Notes under the pieces: model-generated
Told to the model about the DNA's origin: nothing
Database searches by the model: none
Seen by the model: only the letters and a program-made list of their open reading frames with translations
Translations under genes and position numbers: made by a program
DNA from: Nemertoderma westbladi
Taxonomy: Eukaryota; Xenacoelomorpha; Nemertodermatida; Nemertodermatidae
Length of the DNA stretch: 64,000 nucleotides
Direction of reading: 5' to 3'
Assembly (NCBI GenBank): GCA_032718475.1
Contig: JAUCBJ010002937.1
Location: 45,001 to 109,000 of the forward strand
Shown: positions 21,001 through 32,747 of the stretch, one piece after another
Numbering within the stretch: position 1 is the first letter of the stretch
Layout: every line of letters begins with the position of its first letter

Positions 21001-21916
21001 AGGTCAGCCTCTGTTAGAGCCAGTAAGGTAGCCACTGTTAGAGCCACTAAGGTCAGCCTCTGTTAGAACCAGTAAGGTAGCCTCTGTTAGAGCCAGTAAG
21101 GTAGCCACTGTTAGAGCCAGTAAGGTCAGCCTCTGATAGAGCCAGAAACGTCAGCCTCTGTTAAAGCCAATAAGGTCAGACTCTGTTAGAGCCAGTAAGG
21201 TCAATCTCTGTTAGAGCCAGTAAGGTCAACCTCTGTTAGAGTCAGTAAGGTCAGCCTCTGTTAGAGCCAGTAACGTCAGCCTCTGTTAGAGCCAGTAAGG
21301 TAGCCTCTGTTAGAGCCAGTAAGGTCAGCCTCTGTTAGAGCCAGTAAGGTAGCCACTGTTAGAGCCACTAAGGTCAGCCTCTGTTAGAACCAGTAAGGTA
21401 GCCTCTGTTAGAGCCAGTAAGGTAGCCACTGTTAGAGCCAGTAAGGTCAGCCTCTGATAGAGCCAGAAACGTCAGCCTCTGTTAAAGCCAATAAGGTCAG
21501 ACTCTGTTAGAGCCAGTAAGGTCAATCTCTGTTAGAGTCAGTAAGGTCAGCCTCTGTTAGAGCCAGTAAGGTCAGCCTCTGTTAGAGCCAGTAAGGTAGA
21601 CACTGTTAGAGCCAGTAAGGTAGCCACTGTTAGAGCCAGTAAGGTCAGCCTCTGTTAAAGCCAATAAGGTCAGACTCTGTTAGAGCCAGTAAGGTCAGCC
21701 TCTGTGAGAGCCAGTAAGGTAGCCACTGTTAGAGCCAGTAAGGTAGCCACTGTTAGAGCCAGTAAGGTCAGCCTCTGTTAAAGCCAATAAGGTCAGACTC
21801 TGTTAGATCCAGTAAGGTCAACCTCTGTTAGAGTCAGTAAGGTCAGCCTCTGTTAGAGCCAGTAAGGTCAGCCTCTGTTATAGCCAGTAACGTCAGCCTC
21901 TGTTAGATCCAGTAAG
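18079..21916. repeat. Satellite array block 2
   Basis: Same 24/25-bp monomers. It contains a distinctive run with the shortened GTAGCCCTGTT monomer (20292) and with TCTGCTAGCGCC (20789), both found again in block 5. Its last 2 kb has more 24-bp monomers. It ends at CCAGTAAG (21909-21916). Confidence 0.97.
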
Positions 21917-22004
21917 CAACCGAGGGTGGACTCTCTATAGCCGAGGGGCACTTATATAATAACTAATAATCACGAACCCCATCCTCTTATAATATATAAC
22001 TCTG

Positions 22005-22058
22005 TAGTAGTCAGTAGCAGTAGTAGTAATAGTAGTAGTAGTAGTAGTATAAGTAGTA
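22005..22058. repeat. TAG/AGT trinucleotide microsatellite
   Basis: A run of GTAGTAGTAG units with a few interruptions. A TAG microsatellite is also the 3' tail type of the RTE elements here, but no RTE body lies next to it. Confidence 0.85.
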
Positions 22059-22989
22059 AGTAACAGTAAAGGAGATCGGTTTAAACCAAAGTGATAAAGT
22101 AACATTATTATATAACATAATCATATAGACAAAGTAGAATAAGATACAGATTCATAATTATTTTATCAAACTCATGTACTACTTACTTCAATGTGCCAAT
22201 TGTAATAATAATTAAACATATTATTCCGATTAATCTGCGTTTGGCCCTATAAGATATTATACTGAAGTGTTTTATATCAATATATCCATGCGAGTAAACA
22301 AGAAGTGATGTAAATGTTTATTATTGTAGTTTTAGAAATTTAATGATATACCCAAGATAGTGAAATAGATAATATACAAGAAATTGCCATTTGATCAGAT
22401 ATATCAAAGCGGCGTCTTTAGTATAATACCGCAATAGTATTAATTAACTCTGTTATACAATGTAAATATACTAAATCTATTTATAATATTATGAGCCCTA
22501 CACTGTATATTTCTCCTACAGGTAGACAATGTAGTATGTTAAAACTTGATATATTTTGGTATAATGTATAACATATTACAAATAAGACTGAGGCAGCTAA
22601 ACTATATTGCAAAGAAATCAAATATCCTAAAGTAATATACTAGACCCTCCCTCCACCCTATAAATAGTGTTCACCACCTACCCCACCCACCGCCCTTATT
22701 ACTTCATAATAATGAAAGATAGTACTGGCGCTCCGGTCACTCCGTTCCCTCCGCTGGGGGGGTTAAGTTGTAGGTTTTGATACTATGCAAAATCCGAGCA
22801 CAGAGTTTGAAGCGCATTGGATAGGCGAACATTTCTTGCAGTGAAAGTATTTCCATACCTATTATATTTTTCGAGATAGTCAGACATGAGTAGCTAAAAT
22901 TTGAATTTTTTTCGGTAAAGTCTGATTTCACCGGTACCTGTCATCCGAAATATGGATTGTGATATATCGTTAGATGCGGGTCCAATAAC

Positions 22990-24380
22990 TGTACATTCAC
23001 ATATTTTCAAGGAAAAAATTCGATCAAGGGTTTTCGAAATATTTTCGAATTACCGGAAGCAGACTTTGGACGACAATATCTCCGGTACCGGTAGGCCTAT
23101 TGAGTCGAAATTTTTTTTAATCTACTTAGAACACTCCAGTGAATGTTTTATAGTTTGAAGGTTTTGCCCCAAAATGCTCAGAAGTAATTACGAAAAAACT
23201 GATCATTTTGCGATCATGATCTTTTGACCCCCTAGAATTGAACTTTTTTATGGTCAAATTTTGGCTACCCCCCCTAATTCGAGGGTGAGGAATCTTTTTG
23301 TAATGTTAAGTTTTTTCATACGGTGAACTCACAGGACTTGGTCTTCGAAATAAAACCGAAAACATGATCTTTCCTGATCATGGCCTGATCAAATCGCTTT
23401 TTGAAAATTTCGAAATGCCCAAAAGTTACCCCTTCTGAATAGAAGTCGATTAGTAAAAAAAAAATCGGGGGTCTCAAACAAAGTTTTCGAGAAAATCGGG
23501 AAAAACCGAAAAACATGATCTTTTATGATCAGGAAGCTGATCTCGAGAACCGTTTGACCGATCGAGCCAATTTTTTTTTAATCAACTCAGAATAAACCAT
23601 TGAACATTTCTTACAATGAATGTTTATTAGAAAAATGCTTAGATTCGATTTTAAATATACTGATCTTTTCGCGATCATGATCTTGAGTTTTGACCCACTA
23701 GACTTGAACTTTTTTATGCCCAAATTTTGGCTACCCCCCATAATTCGAGGGTGAGGAATCTTTTTGTGATGTTAAGTTTTTCCATACGGTGAACACCCAG
23801 GACTTGGTCTTCGAAATAAAACCGAAAACACGATCTTTTCTGATCGCGGCCTGATCAAATCGCTTTTTGAAAATTTCGAAATGCTCAAAAGTTGCCCCTT
23901 CATCATAGAAGCTCATTCGTAAAAAAAAAATCGGGGGTCTCAAACAAAGTTTTCGAGAAAATCAGAAAAAACTAAAAAATCTGATCTTTAATGATCAGGT
24001 ATCAGATCTCGAGAACCGATTGTCCGATCGAGCCAATTTTTTTTTTAATCGAGTCAGGGCGGTGTTCTGAACGTTTCCTACAGTAATTGTTTATATCCAA
24101 AATGCTTAGTTACGATTTTACGAAGTCCGATCTTTGCGCGATCATGATCTTGCGTTTTGACCGGGAAGAATTCAATTTTTTTTAAATCTTTTAACGGGAA
24201 TCATGACTAATGTGGGGTCGCTGAATCTTTTTGTAATGTTAAGTTTTTCGATTGGAGCAAGCCTTGAGTGTCCGATCCATGATCAAAACTGATCTTTGCT
24301 GATCATGGTCAAGATCATGATCTGATCGCTCCAAAAAAAGTTTTTTTGAATGTAAACCCTATGCTGCCTATCGATTGGCG
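22990..24380. repeat. Three diverged 466-bp tandem units rich in GATC
   Basis: Landmarks recur at a steady period: GAATCTTTTTG with TAATGTTAAG near 23290, 23756 and 24222, and CGAGCCAATTTTTTTTT (or a close variant) near 23101, 23564 and 24029. Each unit has clusters of TGATCA and GATCATGATC, for example around 23200, 23370, 23665 and 24290. Units 1 and 2 are closest; unit 3 is more diverged. Long T runs follow the CGAGCCAA landmark. There is no shared open frame. Confidence 0.8.
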
Positions 24381-24708
24381 CCGGTCTCAAGTCCGTAGCA
24401 TTAGCGGTTCTGGAGATTCCTGCATAGCAACGCGGTTGCTAGGGAAGCGGACTTTTTGACTCAAATTGGCCCTAGCCGGAGAACCGTAGACTTTTTTAAC
24501 ACATTATGTTTGGCGAAAAGTTGTCTGGATAAATTTTGGGGGGGGGTCTAGGAACATCCTATTGTTCGTTTTCGCTTAGTTGCTGAGATCCTCTCGTCCC
24601 CCAAATCCCAGGATTCTATAAAGGCATTCTGCTGGACTAGTTCCGCGGCCGGAATAGTGTTCGGTGTTCTGCGAACAGAGAACCTAATCGGTTTAGGGCC
24701 CTGACCGT

Positions 24709-27270
24709 CCAGTAAGGTCAGCCTCTGTTAGAGCCAATAAGGTAGCCACTGTTAGAGCCAGTAAGGTCAGCCTCTGTTAGAGCCAGTAAGCTCAACCTCT
24801 GTTAGAGCCAGTAAGGTAGCCACTGTTAGAGCCAGTAAGGTAGCCACTGTTAGAGCCAGTAAGGTCAGCCTCTGTTAGAGCCAATAAGTAGCCACTGTTA
24901 GAGCCAGTAAGGTCAACCTCTGTTAGAGCAAGTAAGGTCAGCCTCTGTTAGAGCCAATAAGGTCAGCCTCTGTTAAAGCCAATAAGGTCAGACTCTGTTA
25001 GAACCAGTAAGGTCAGCCTCTGTTAGAGCCAGTAACGTCAGCCTCTGTTAGAGCCAGTAAGGTCAGCCTCTGTTAGAGCCAGTAAGGTAGCCACTCACTG
25101 TTAGAGCCAGTAAGGTCAACCTCTGTTAGAGCCAGTAAGGTAGCCACTGTTAGAGCCAGTAAGGTAGCCTCTGTTAGAGCCAGTAAGGTAGCCACTGTTA
25201 GAGCCAGTAAGGTCAGCCTCTGTTAGAGCCAGTAAGGTAGCCACTGTTAGAGCCAGAAAGGTAGCCACTGTTAGAGCCAGTAAGGTCAGCCTCTGTTAAA
25301 GTCAATAAGGTCAGACTCTGTTAGAGCCAGTAAGGTCAACATCTGTTAGAGTCAGTAAGGTCAGCCTCTGTTAGAGCCAGTAAGGTCAGCCTCTGTTAGA
25401 GCCAGTAACATCAGCCTCTGTTAGAGCCAGTAAGGTCAACCTCTGTTAGAGCAAGTAAGGTCAGCCTCTGTTAAAGCCAATAAGGTCAGACTCTGTTAGA
25501 GCCAGTAAGGTCAGCCTCTGTTAGAGCCAGTAATTTCAGCCTCTGTTAGAGCCAGTAAGGTAAACCTCTGTTAGAGCCAGTTAGGTAGCCACTGTTAGAG
25601 CCAACAAGGTCAGACTCTGTTAGAGCCAGTAAGGTAGCCACTGTTAGAGCCAGTAAGGTAGCCACTCACTGTTAGAGCCAGTAAGGTCAGCCTCTGTTAG
25701 AGCCAGTAAGGTAGCCACTGTTAGAGCCAGTAAGGTCAGCCTCTGTTAGAGCCAGTAAGGTAGCCACTGTTAGAGCCAGAAAGGTAGCCACTGTTAGAGC
25801 CAGTAAGGTCAGCCTCTGTTAAAGCCAATAAGGTCAGACTCTGTTAGAGCCAGTAAGGTCAACCTCTGTTAGCGTCAGTAACGTCAGCCTCTGTTAGAGC
25901 CAGTAAGGTCAGCCTCTGTTAGAGCCAGTAAGGTAGCCACTGTTAGAGCCAGTAAGGTCAGCCTCTGTTAGAGCCATTAAGGTAGCCACTGTTAGAGCCA
26001 GAAAGGTAGCCACTGTTAGAGCCAGTAAGGTCAGCCTCTGTTAAAGCCAATAAGGTCAGACTCTGTTAGAGCCAGTAAGGTCAACCTCTGTTAGCGTCAG
26101 TAAGGTCAGCCTCTGTTAGAGCCAGTAAGGTCAGCCTCTGTTAGAGCCAGTAACGTCAGCCTCTGTTAGAGGCAGTAAGGTCAACCTCTGTTAGAGTCAG
26201 TATGGTCAGCCTCTGTTAGAGTCAGTAAGGTAGCCACTGTTAGAGCCAGTAAGGTAGCCACTGTTAGAGCCAGTAATGTAGCCACTGTTAGAGCCAGTAA
26301 GGTCAGCCACTGGTAGAGCCAGTAAGGTAGCCACTGTTAGAGCCAGTAAGGTCAGCCTCTGTTAGAGCCAATAAGGTCAGCCTCTGTTAAAGCCAATAAG
26401 GTCAGACTCTGTTAGAGCCAGTAAGGTCAGCCTCTGTTAGAGCCAGTAACTTCAGCCTCTGTTAGAGCCAGTAAGGTAAACCTCTGTTAGAGCCAGTAAG
26501 GTCAGCCTCTGTTAGAGCCAGTAAGGTAGCCACTGTTAGAGCCAGTAAGGTAGCCACTCACTGTTAGAGCCAGTAAGGTCAGCCTCTGTTAGAGCCAGTA
26601 AGGTAGCCACTGTTAGAGCCAGTAAGGTCAGCCTCTATTAGAGCCAGTAAGGTAGCCACTGTTAGAGCCAGAAAGGTAGCCACTGTTAGAGCCAGTAAGG
26701 TCAGCCTCTGTTAAAGCCAATAAGGTCAGACTCTGTTAGAGCCAGTAAGGTCAACCTCTGTTAGCGTCAGTAAGGTCAGCCTCTGTTAGAGCCAGTAAGG
26801 TCAGCCTCTGTTAGAGCCAGTAACGTCAGCCTCTGTTAGAGCCAATAAGGTCAACCTCTGTTAGAGTCAGTATGGTCAGCCTCTGTTAGAGCCAGTAAGG
26901 TCAGTCTCTGTTAGAGCCAGTAACGTCAGCCTCTGTTAGAGCCAGTAAGGTCAGCCTCTGTTAGAGCCAGTAAGGTAGCCACTGTTAGAGCCAGTAAGGT
27001 AGCCACTGTTAGAGCCAGAAAGGTAGCCACTGTTAGAGCCAGTAAGGTCAGCTTCTGTTAAAGCCAATAAGGTCAGACTCTGTTAGAGCCAGTAAGGTTA
27101 ACCTCTGTTAGAGTCAGTAAGGTCAGCCTCTGTTAGAGCCAGTAAGGTCAGCCTCTGTTAGAGCCAGTAACATCAGCCTCTGTTAGAGCCAGTAAGGTCA
27201 ACCTCTGTTAGAGCAAGTAAGGTCAGCCTCTGTTAGAGCCAATAAGGTCAGCCTCTGTTAAAGCCAATAA
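24709..27270. repeat. Satellite array block 3
   Basis: Same monomers. It ends in the paired TTAAAGCCAATAA unit, where the RTE LINE of the large nest inserted. The sequence resumes across the nest at 44382 in the expected order. Confidence 0.97.
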
Positions 27271-27312
27271 CTACTACTACTAGGATCGGCATGCTGCATT
27301 GCAGCTGCATTT

Positions 27313-28216
27313 TTAGGAATGCTGTGCCGGCTTGTCAACAAAATTGCACCGCCACAACTCCCTATCACCCATGCAATTTGCTAGATCATCCGCATCTTTA
27401 AGGCCTGTGTCCTTTAAGATGCGTCTCAAGAAAGTCATGGGCTGTCCACCATGCTTATTCACTCCGTGAGGCTGCCAAAATACAAGATTATGCACTGGCT
27501 GGTCCTCACGGCGAAAGCAATGTCCTGCAAAGCGGAGGCGATTTTGTTCTAGTGTCAAGCTTGGGGGAACCAATGAGACACCTCCAATGTTATATAGTGT
27601 CTGGTTGGAGATGTGTGCATTGTACTTGACACAATGAACCCGGCGTAGCATTCTTGTGAATGCGCCATCCAGAGATTTGGTGTCCTCAGCAGTTAGAGCC
27701 CAGCATTGACTCCCGTAGAGGAGTACTGGAACTACTGCTGCTCTAAATAATCGGACCTTAAGTTTCCGATTAATTCTCGGTGACTTCCAAATCCTGGAAA
27801 GCCTATTCAAGGCTGCCCATGCCTTTCCCTTACGTATTCGAAGGTCCTCACCTGACTTCCGGATCCATGATCCCAGGTAACAGAAGTCGTCCACATGCTC
27901 AAGCATACCATCCTTTGAGCTTATGCTCATCCGATCAGAGATTTGCTGAGGACTTTCAAAGTTAACTGTCATAATTTTGGTCTTTCTGGAGTTAATAAAA
28001 AGACCAACACTAGAAGCAGCATGTTCTAATGAGCTGAGGAGCCGTTGGGCTCCCTCTAATGATTCTGAGAGTACTCCTAAGTCATCAGCAAAGTCTAGAT
28101 CAGTTAGGTACTTGCCAGGATTTCCTCGACTTCTGGAGCCAGTAGGTGGAGTTATCATTACCCCATCATCATTATGATGATCTAAGGACGTGCGTAGAAC
28201 ATAGTCAACCACAATA
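27313..28216 (-). pseudogene. RTE family A, C-terminal half of the RT and tail
   Basis: Minus-strand frame from VVDYVLRTSLDHHNDDG to a stop at 27313. It includes the catalytic LDFADDLGVLSES, then KTKIMTVNF, FCYLGSWIRKSG, AAVVPVLLYGSQCWAL and RLRFAGHCFRREDQPVH. An open frame continues upstream to 28311, but those ~32 codons are antisense CR1 sequence and not part of this gene. Confidence 0.85.
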
Positions 28217-28716
28217 TAACGGTACTCTAATTTATTCTGAAAATGATAAATGTAAATGTTTATTGGAGCAGTATTCTTCTGTAGGAGTTTCCGACAATGG
28301 TTTATGTCCATCTCTAGATAAGTTAACTGATTGCACCTTTTCTAATATTGAATTTAACACAAATAAGGTTTTGAAGGCAATGTGTAAATTACAACTTAAA
28401 TATAGCCACTGTCCTAATGGTGTTCCTGTAGCTGTGCTAAAGATTTTAAGAAATGAACTTGCTATGCCACTCGCACACATTTTTAAGTTATCTGTTACGA
28501 CTGGTCAGGTACCCTCAATGTGGAAATGTGCTGACGTAATACCTTGCTATAAGAAAGGAGACCGTTCACTGGGTGAAAACTATAGACCTATATCACTTAC
28601 TTCGTCAGTGTGTAGATTATTCGAACGTTTGTTAGTATCAGAAGTTATTGATTATCTGTGCAATAATAAACTACTTTCCCCAGTTCAATACGGTTTTCTT
28701 AGTAAACGTAGTGCTG

Positions 28717-28813
28717 TGGGGCGAGCCACGAAGTTGGCGGAGCCTTAGCGAATTGACACTGTTAGGGGGTGTGTAAATTTATGCAAATAGTTGTCGTCGT
28801 CATCGTCGTCGTT

Positions 28814-28855
<42 letters not shown>

Positions 28856-29234
28856 GTCGTCGTTACGATTTTGACATGCTAATAACTTTGTCGGATTTAA
28901 AGCTGCCAAGTTGAAAATTTGTAGATATCAATATGAGCAAAAGTTGAGATTTTTGAGAGACTTTCAGACACCATCAGTGCAATGGTCTCCCGCTAGAGGG
29001 CCACATGTCTAAACATTAAATGCCCTCCCATTTCTTTGCTTTTAATCCGTTTAAGCTGAAACTTGGCAGATATGTATTAGACCATTAGCTGTGACTTTCA
29101 AAGGAGGCGAATCCATCTGCAGTTCTCCAGTCTGCCGCTAGAGGGCCAACGTGACTATTTGCATAAATTGACCTACCCCCTAACCGTGTCAATTCGCTAA
29201 GGCTCTGCCAACTTCGTGCTGCGCGAAGTCCCCA
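28717..29234. mobile_element. Non-autonomous TIR element (518 bp) in the CR1 reverse transcriptase
   Basis: Terminal inverted repeats of about 75-80 bp. The left end reads TGGGGCGAGCCACGAAGTTG, then GCGGAGCCTTAGCGAATTGA; the right end reads the same reversed, with a few changes and a short insertion near the tip. ATGCAAATAGT closes the left repeat and matches GACTATTTGCAT on the right. The inside carries a GTC microsatellite and no coding sequence, so it is a MITE-like element. The target duplication was not resolved, so the superfamily is not assigned. Confidence 0.83.
28792..28864. repeat. GTC/CGT trinucleotide microsatellite
   Basis: About 24 near-perfect GTC units just inside the left inverted repeat of the TIR element. 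Confidence 0.93.
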
Positions 29235-30719
29235 CTTCGTGTTTCACAGTTGCTTGATTGTACTAGTAACTGGTCACGTGCAATTAACGACCGGTTATTT
29301 ACAGATATCGTTTATATAGATTACGCGAAAGCGTTTGATACTGTTGTTACTCAGAAATTATTGTCTAAACTACAATGTTTTGGTATTAGCGGAAATGTTT
29401 TGATATGGTTAACTAATTTCCTTACAAATAGGCAGCAACGAGTAAAATTAGGAAATAGCTATTCATCCTACATGGCAGTTAAATCTGGTGTACCACAAGG
29501 TTCGTGTATCGGGCCACTTATGTTTATTTTATACATAAATGATTTACCTGATATATTTTCTTCATATACTAATACCCGTTTGTATGCTGATGACACTAAA
29601 CTTTTTTCCAGTTTCGATTCACCTGGTGGTCGATATAGATTACAGGCAGATTTAGACGCCTTTTCTGATTGGTCAGATGTATGGCAACTTAATGTGGCCA
29701 AGCATAAATGTAAAGTTCTTACCGTAGGAAGTTCTAATGTACCAGATGCAGTGTATTCAATTAATAACTATGCACTTGAAAATGTGTCATCTTTCCGTGA
29801 TTTAGGAGTAGAAGTTGATAGTAAGTTATATTTTGCAAATCACATTGATTTAATAACTAAAAAGTGCTATAAAGTAATTAATTGTTTATTTAGGTGTTTT
29901 TCTACTAACGACTGTGAAGCTATTTTATTTGCCTATAAAGTGTATGCAAGGCCAATTTTAGAATATGGTAGTGCAATATGGAACCCTTTTTGTAATTCAA
30001 AACCTTTTCTTGGCCTAACAGACAAGCTTGAGTCGGTCCAAAGATATTTTACCCGTAGGTTATTCCACCGGTGCTATTTAGATACTGATGCTTGTTACCT
30101 AAGAAGGCTAAAAATTTTGAAATTACAATCACTAGAACTTAGACGAGTTCATATTGACCTAATTACTGTTTTTAAAATACTCAACGGTTTTATTTCACTA
30201 GAATCTAATAATTTATTTGTAAATGTAAATTCATCTTCAATAAGACTGAGGGGGCATCCTTACAAATTGCAGCAAGGACATTGCAGAACTGTTGCGGTGC
30301 AGAACTCATTTACAAATCGTGTTGTGCCTGTTTGGAACAATCTACCTTACGTTGCAGTGACTGCCCCCTCAGTTGAATTGTTCAAACGCCATATTTATGT
30401 GTGCGATTTTAATAATTGGATTAAATTTGACCGCAATTTGTAACTATGCCAATTTCTAATTATTTTCTATTTTTCATATCATTTGTTCTATCTGAGTTCA
30501 ACTCTTTTTAGCGACCTACACTTTTATTTTAACATGTAATAATATTTTAGCGTATTTTAATTTCGTTTTTAATCTTATTTTAATATGGTGCCATAGTATA
30601 AGTCGTTTTGTTTTATTCTCTGTTCAACTTTCTCCTGTTTTATTTTATTATGTGCAGTTTTATTTGTACGCTTCTATGACAGCGGTGTCTCCACCCAAAT
30701 AATATAATATACTATAATA

Positions 30720-30856
30720 TAATATAATATAATAATGAACAAGAATGGTGCAAGTGTGTCTCCTTGGAGGACGCCCCATAACACTTCAAATGGTTCTGTG
30801 TCACCGTCAACAGTAGACACAAATGTTGTCGAACCATCGTATACTGATCTGATTGC
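30720..30856 (-). pseudogene. RTE family A, small middle piece of the RT
   Basis: Reads on the minus strand as IRSVYDGSTTFVSTV, then WGVLQGDTLAPFLFI. It links the 5' half at 43054-44381 to the 3' half at 27313-28216 and includes RT motif B. The low-coordinate edge merges with the AT tail of the CR1 LINE. Confidence 0.85.
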
Positions 30857-31241
30857 TGTATTCGAATCGATATACTTTTAGCATTTAGGACCTAATTATT
30901 GTTAACCCTCTTTTTTCTTTATCAGTAAAAGCCGTACCGGTAACAAGATTCATTGTTGCATTCTAAATATAGCAATCAGCCCTATGTGTAGAAGTTGTTT
31001 GTTTCCGTACCGGTAAAGTACCTATCTATATATATGGTGCCCTAACTTCACCATTTGTTACGAGATTCCGTTAACTGTTTATCTGTTTATTGAGATTATT
31101 ATTATATTATTATGTATTAACAACCTAATTTCTCTTCAACGAAATCTCCGTTAACATCTTGGCTTTACAGCTTTAGTCAATTCAGCAATACGTCGACATT
31201 CAGATTAGGGAACCTCCGGTTTATGCCCGGTTATGCATACA
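30857..31241 (+). repeat. BEL/Pao 5' LTR (385 bp)
   Basis: Starts TGTATTCGAATCG and ends TTATGCATACA. It contains TATATATATGG near 31027, which could act as a TATA box, and two ACCGGTAA motifs. Matches the 3' LTR base for base by eye. Confidence 0.93.
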
Positions 31242-31249
31242 GTAACAAA

Positions 31250-31267
31250 TGGTAGTACTGAGTGTTG
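31250..31267 (+). promoter_or_regulatory. Candidate BEL/Pao primer-binding site
   Basis: TGGTAGTACTGAGTGTTG starts eight bases after the LTR. TGG would pair with a tRNA CCA end. The tRNA was not identified, so this is tentative. From here to 32534 the leader is AT-rich with ACCGGT motifs and no convincing gene; the small minus-strand frame at 31630-31815 has no support. Confidence 0.4.
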
Positions 31268-32534
31268 ACTCAGATAGATATCGAACGAAAACGCAACAGT
31301 CTCCAGATTCCAACACAGAAATCAGAATGAATGGTCTGTTGTACTGACGTAACAGCTGCTGAATACGTGTCTACCATCTGACCATCCTGCCATCTACCGG
31401 CACCGGTTCGCCAATGTCAAAGTAGCCTACTCCATACTCAACGATTCTCAACGGTCTGATGGTTTCAAACTTGCAATTTCTACACAGCAAGAGAGGACGA
31501 AAAAACACACGCTAAGTATAATCTACCGACTACCGGTTTATATAATTGTTGGGCAATTCAGCAATTTACTTGTTATAGTGTAGCCTACCGTAGTCTTTAG
31601 TTTATTTTTTCGTTAGTTTTTTTTGTTTCTCACTCACCCCGTTTAGCTTTACCTTTTCTTTCTTTGTTGGTGGTCTCTGTCATCACGAATCGGTCTTGGG
31701 GGCCGAAGACTTGATAGAGCCAGGACTCTCTATTGAACCATACAGATGTACAGGTTTGCAATAAGATAATATAGCCACGCAACGTTAGAGGGTTAGTAGG
31801 TACCGCTACGACCACCCTAGTTTTCCAAGTGATAAACTAGGTCAATTGCCTGATTGTATTAGGCCTACTTTTTATGACCGAGGTCGGGTTCGAACCTCAT
31901 ACCTATATAACTTTTAATTTTTTGGGTTTAAACATTTACTTGCTTAATTCTTTATACCGTATATGCCTTAGGTTGACTCTACTTTTTAGTAAAGGCACCA
32001 TCGAAGCTATATACTGACAGTAGGTACTGATATGTGATATATATATGAGTAATTTTTTGAAGCTATTTATTGATTATTTTTCGATTTGTTTTTTTTTTGT
32101 TTTTGTCTTACATTTTTCTCTTAATGTGACAGATATAGCCAAATATCGATTGGTTTGGTTTGACGTTACAAAATTGTGTCGTCTTGCAATATTTTATATT
32201 TAATACCGGTATATAGCATTATATGTATACTTGAATACCGGTATATATCCTTACTGGTACCGGTACTTGACTTAATATATATTATACCAATATTTTTACT
32301 TTTGTAATACCGGTACTTTAATTAATAATTTTGAATGGCAGGATTATTTTGATGGACTTATAATACTTATATGTAGTATTATATTACTGAGTTAGAGTTA
32401 TTTTTATTTCCTAATTACAGGCTGCCAATTGCAGGGTTAAGTAAAGGGAAAATAATAAAGTGCGATTAAAAATTTATTAATATCAAAAAAAAATACGATA
32501 AGATACCGTACATTAAAGTGAGACTAAATTAGTC

Positions 32535-32696
32535 ATGTCTTTGCCCCATGCGTCGGTAGTTCGGACACCCACCGGCTCAGTTACTTTATCACCTACAACT
32601 GGGCCCCGAATTATAGCGACTCCGACCTCATTGAATGATGTGGAGGCCTCGGAGATTACAATTGTTGGCGACCAGCCGACGTTATTACCAAATTAA
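32535..32696 (+). CDS. Small leader ORF of the BEL/Pao element (53 codons)
   Basis: ATG at 32535 to TAA at 32694-32696. The peptide starts MSLPHASVVRTPTGSV and is rich in Thr, Ser and Pro. The codons after the TAA stay open for 17 triplets to the ATG at 32748, so this ORF is in the same phase as the next and only a single TAA divides them. It may be the true N-terminus of Gag, a leader peptide, or chance. No family is recognised. Confidence 0.35.
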   Translation: MSLPHASVVRTPTGSVTLSPTTGPRIIATPTSLNDVEASEITIVGDQPTLLPN

Positions 32697-32747
32697 ATTA
32701 ATCCCCCTAGCCGTGTGTGTATCAGAGGGACAGCAGTAGAGGATACA

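Larger units (their letters stand above)
21917..24708. other. Unrecognised 2.8-kb island in the satellite
   Basis: Non-satellite sequence with CCAGTAAG on both sides (21909-21916 and 24709-24716), consistent with an 8-bp target duplication but not proof inside a tandem array. The left third (to ~22700) is AT-rich with a TAG microsatellite. The right part carries three diverged 466-bp units and a GC-richer end. Small open frames at 22737-23943 show no family motifs and disagree between repeat units, so I do not call genes. No terminal inverted repeats were found (left end CAACCGAGGG; right end reversed ACGGTCAGGG). Its class is unknown. Confidence 0.7.
28217..30443 (+). pseudogene. CR1-type reverse transcriptase, interrupted
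   Basis: Two stretches in the same phase. The first (to 28716) has CPNGVPVAVLKIL, VIPCYKKGDRSLGENYRPIS and LSPVQYGFLSKRS. The second (from ~29235) has VYIDYAKAFDTV, GVPQGSCIGPLMFILYINDL and the catalytic LYADDTKLF (YADD at 29583-29594), then a C-terminus typical of the superfamily: LQSLELRRVHIDL, then RLRGHPYK, NRVVPVWNNLP and SVELFKRHI. The stop is at 30441-30443. The intervening TIR element keeps phase by length but contains stops. The frame open at 28146 upstream of 28217 is antisense RTE. Confidence 0.83.
28217..30719 (+). mobile_element. CR1-type LINE inserted in the RTE LINE
   Basis: Plus-strand LINE, 5'-truncated at the start of the RT, running to an AT-repeat tail (TAATATAATA units, to ~30733). 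It sits between RTE codons for FLFI and VVDYV. The target duplication cannot be resolved because both flank and tail are AATATAA-like. A TIR element (28717-29234) interrupts it. The 3' UTR (30444-30719) is T-rich with no further features. CR1/Jockey-superfamily membership is judged from RT and C-terminal motifs; the exact clade is open. Confidence 0.82.

Noticed and set aside
20817-21047. Repetitive 76-codon minus-strand frame in block 2
   Set aside because: Same reason: a local 24-bp run, not a gene.
22737-23943. Small frames in the 2.8-kb island
   Set aside because: They do not correspond between the 466-bp units, have no motifs, and are what AT-rich repeat DNA gives by chance.
28146-28216. 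Start of the plus-strand frame leading into the CR1 reverse transcriptase
   Set aside because: This part is antisense RTE sequence; the CR1 element begins at about 28217.
28217-28311. First ~32 codons of the open frame reading through the RTE 3' half
   Set aside because: Antisense to the CR1 LINE; the open frame crosses an insertion junction by chance.
31630-31815. 61-codon minus-strand frame in the BEL/Pao leader
   Set aside because: No motif and antisense to the element; kept as non-coding leader.
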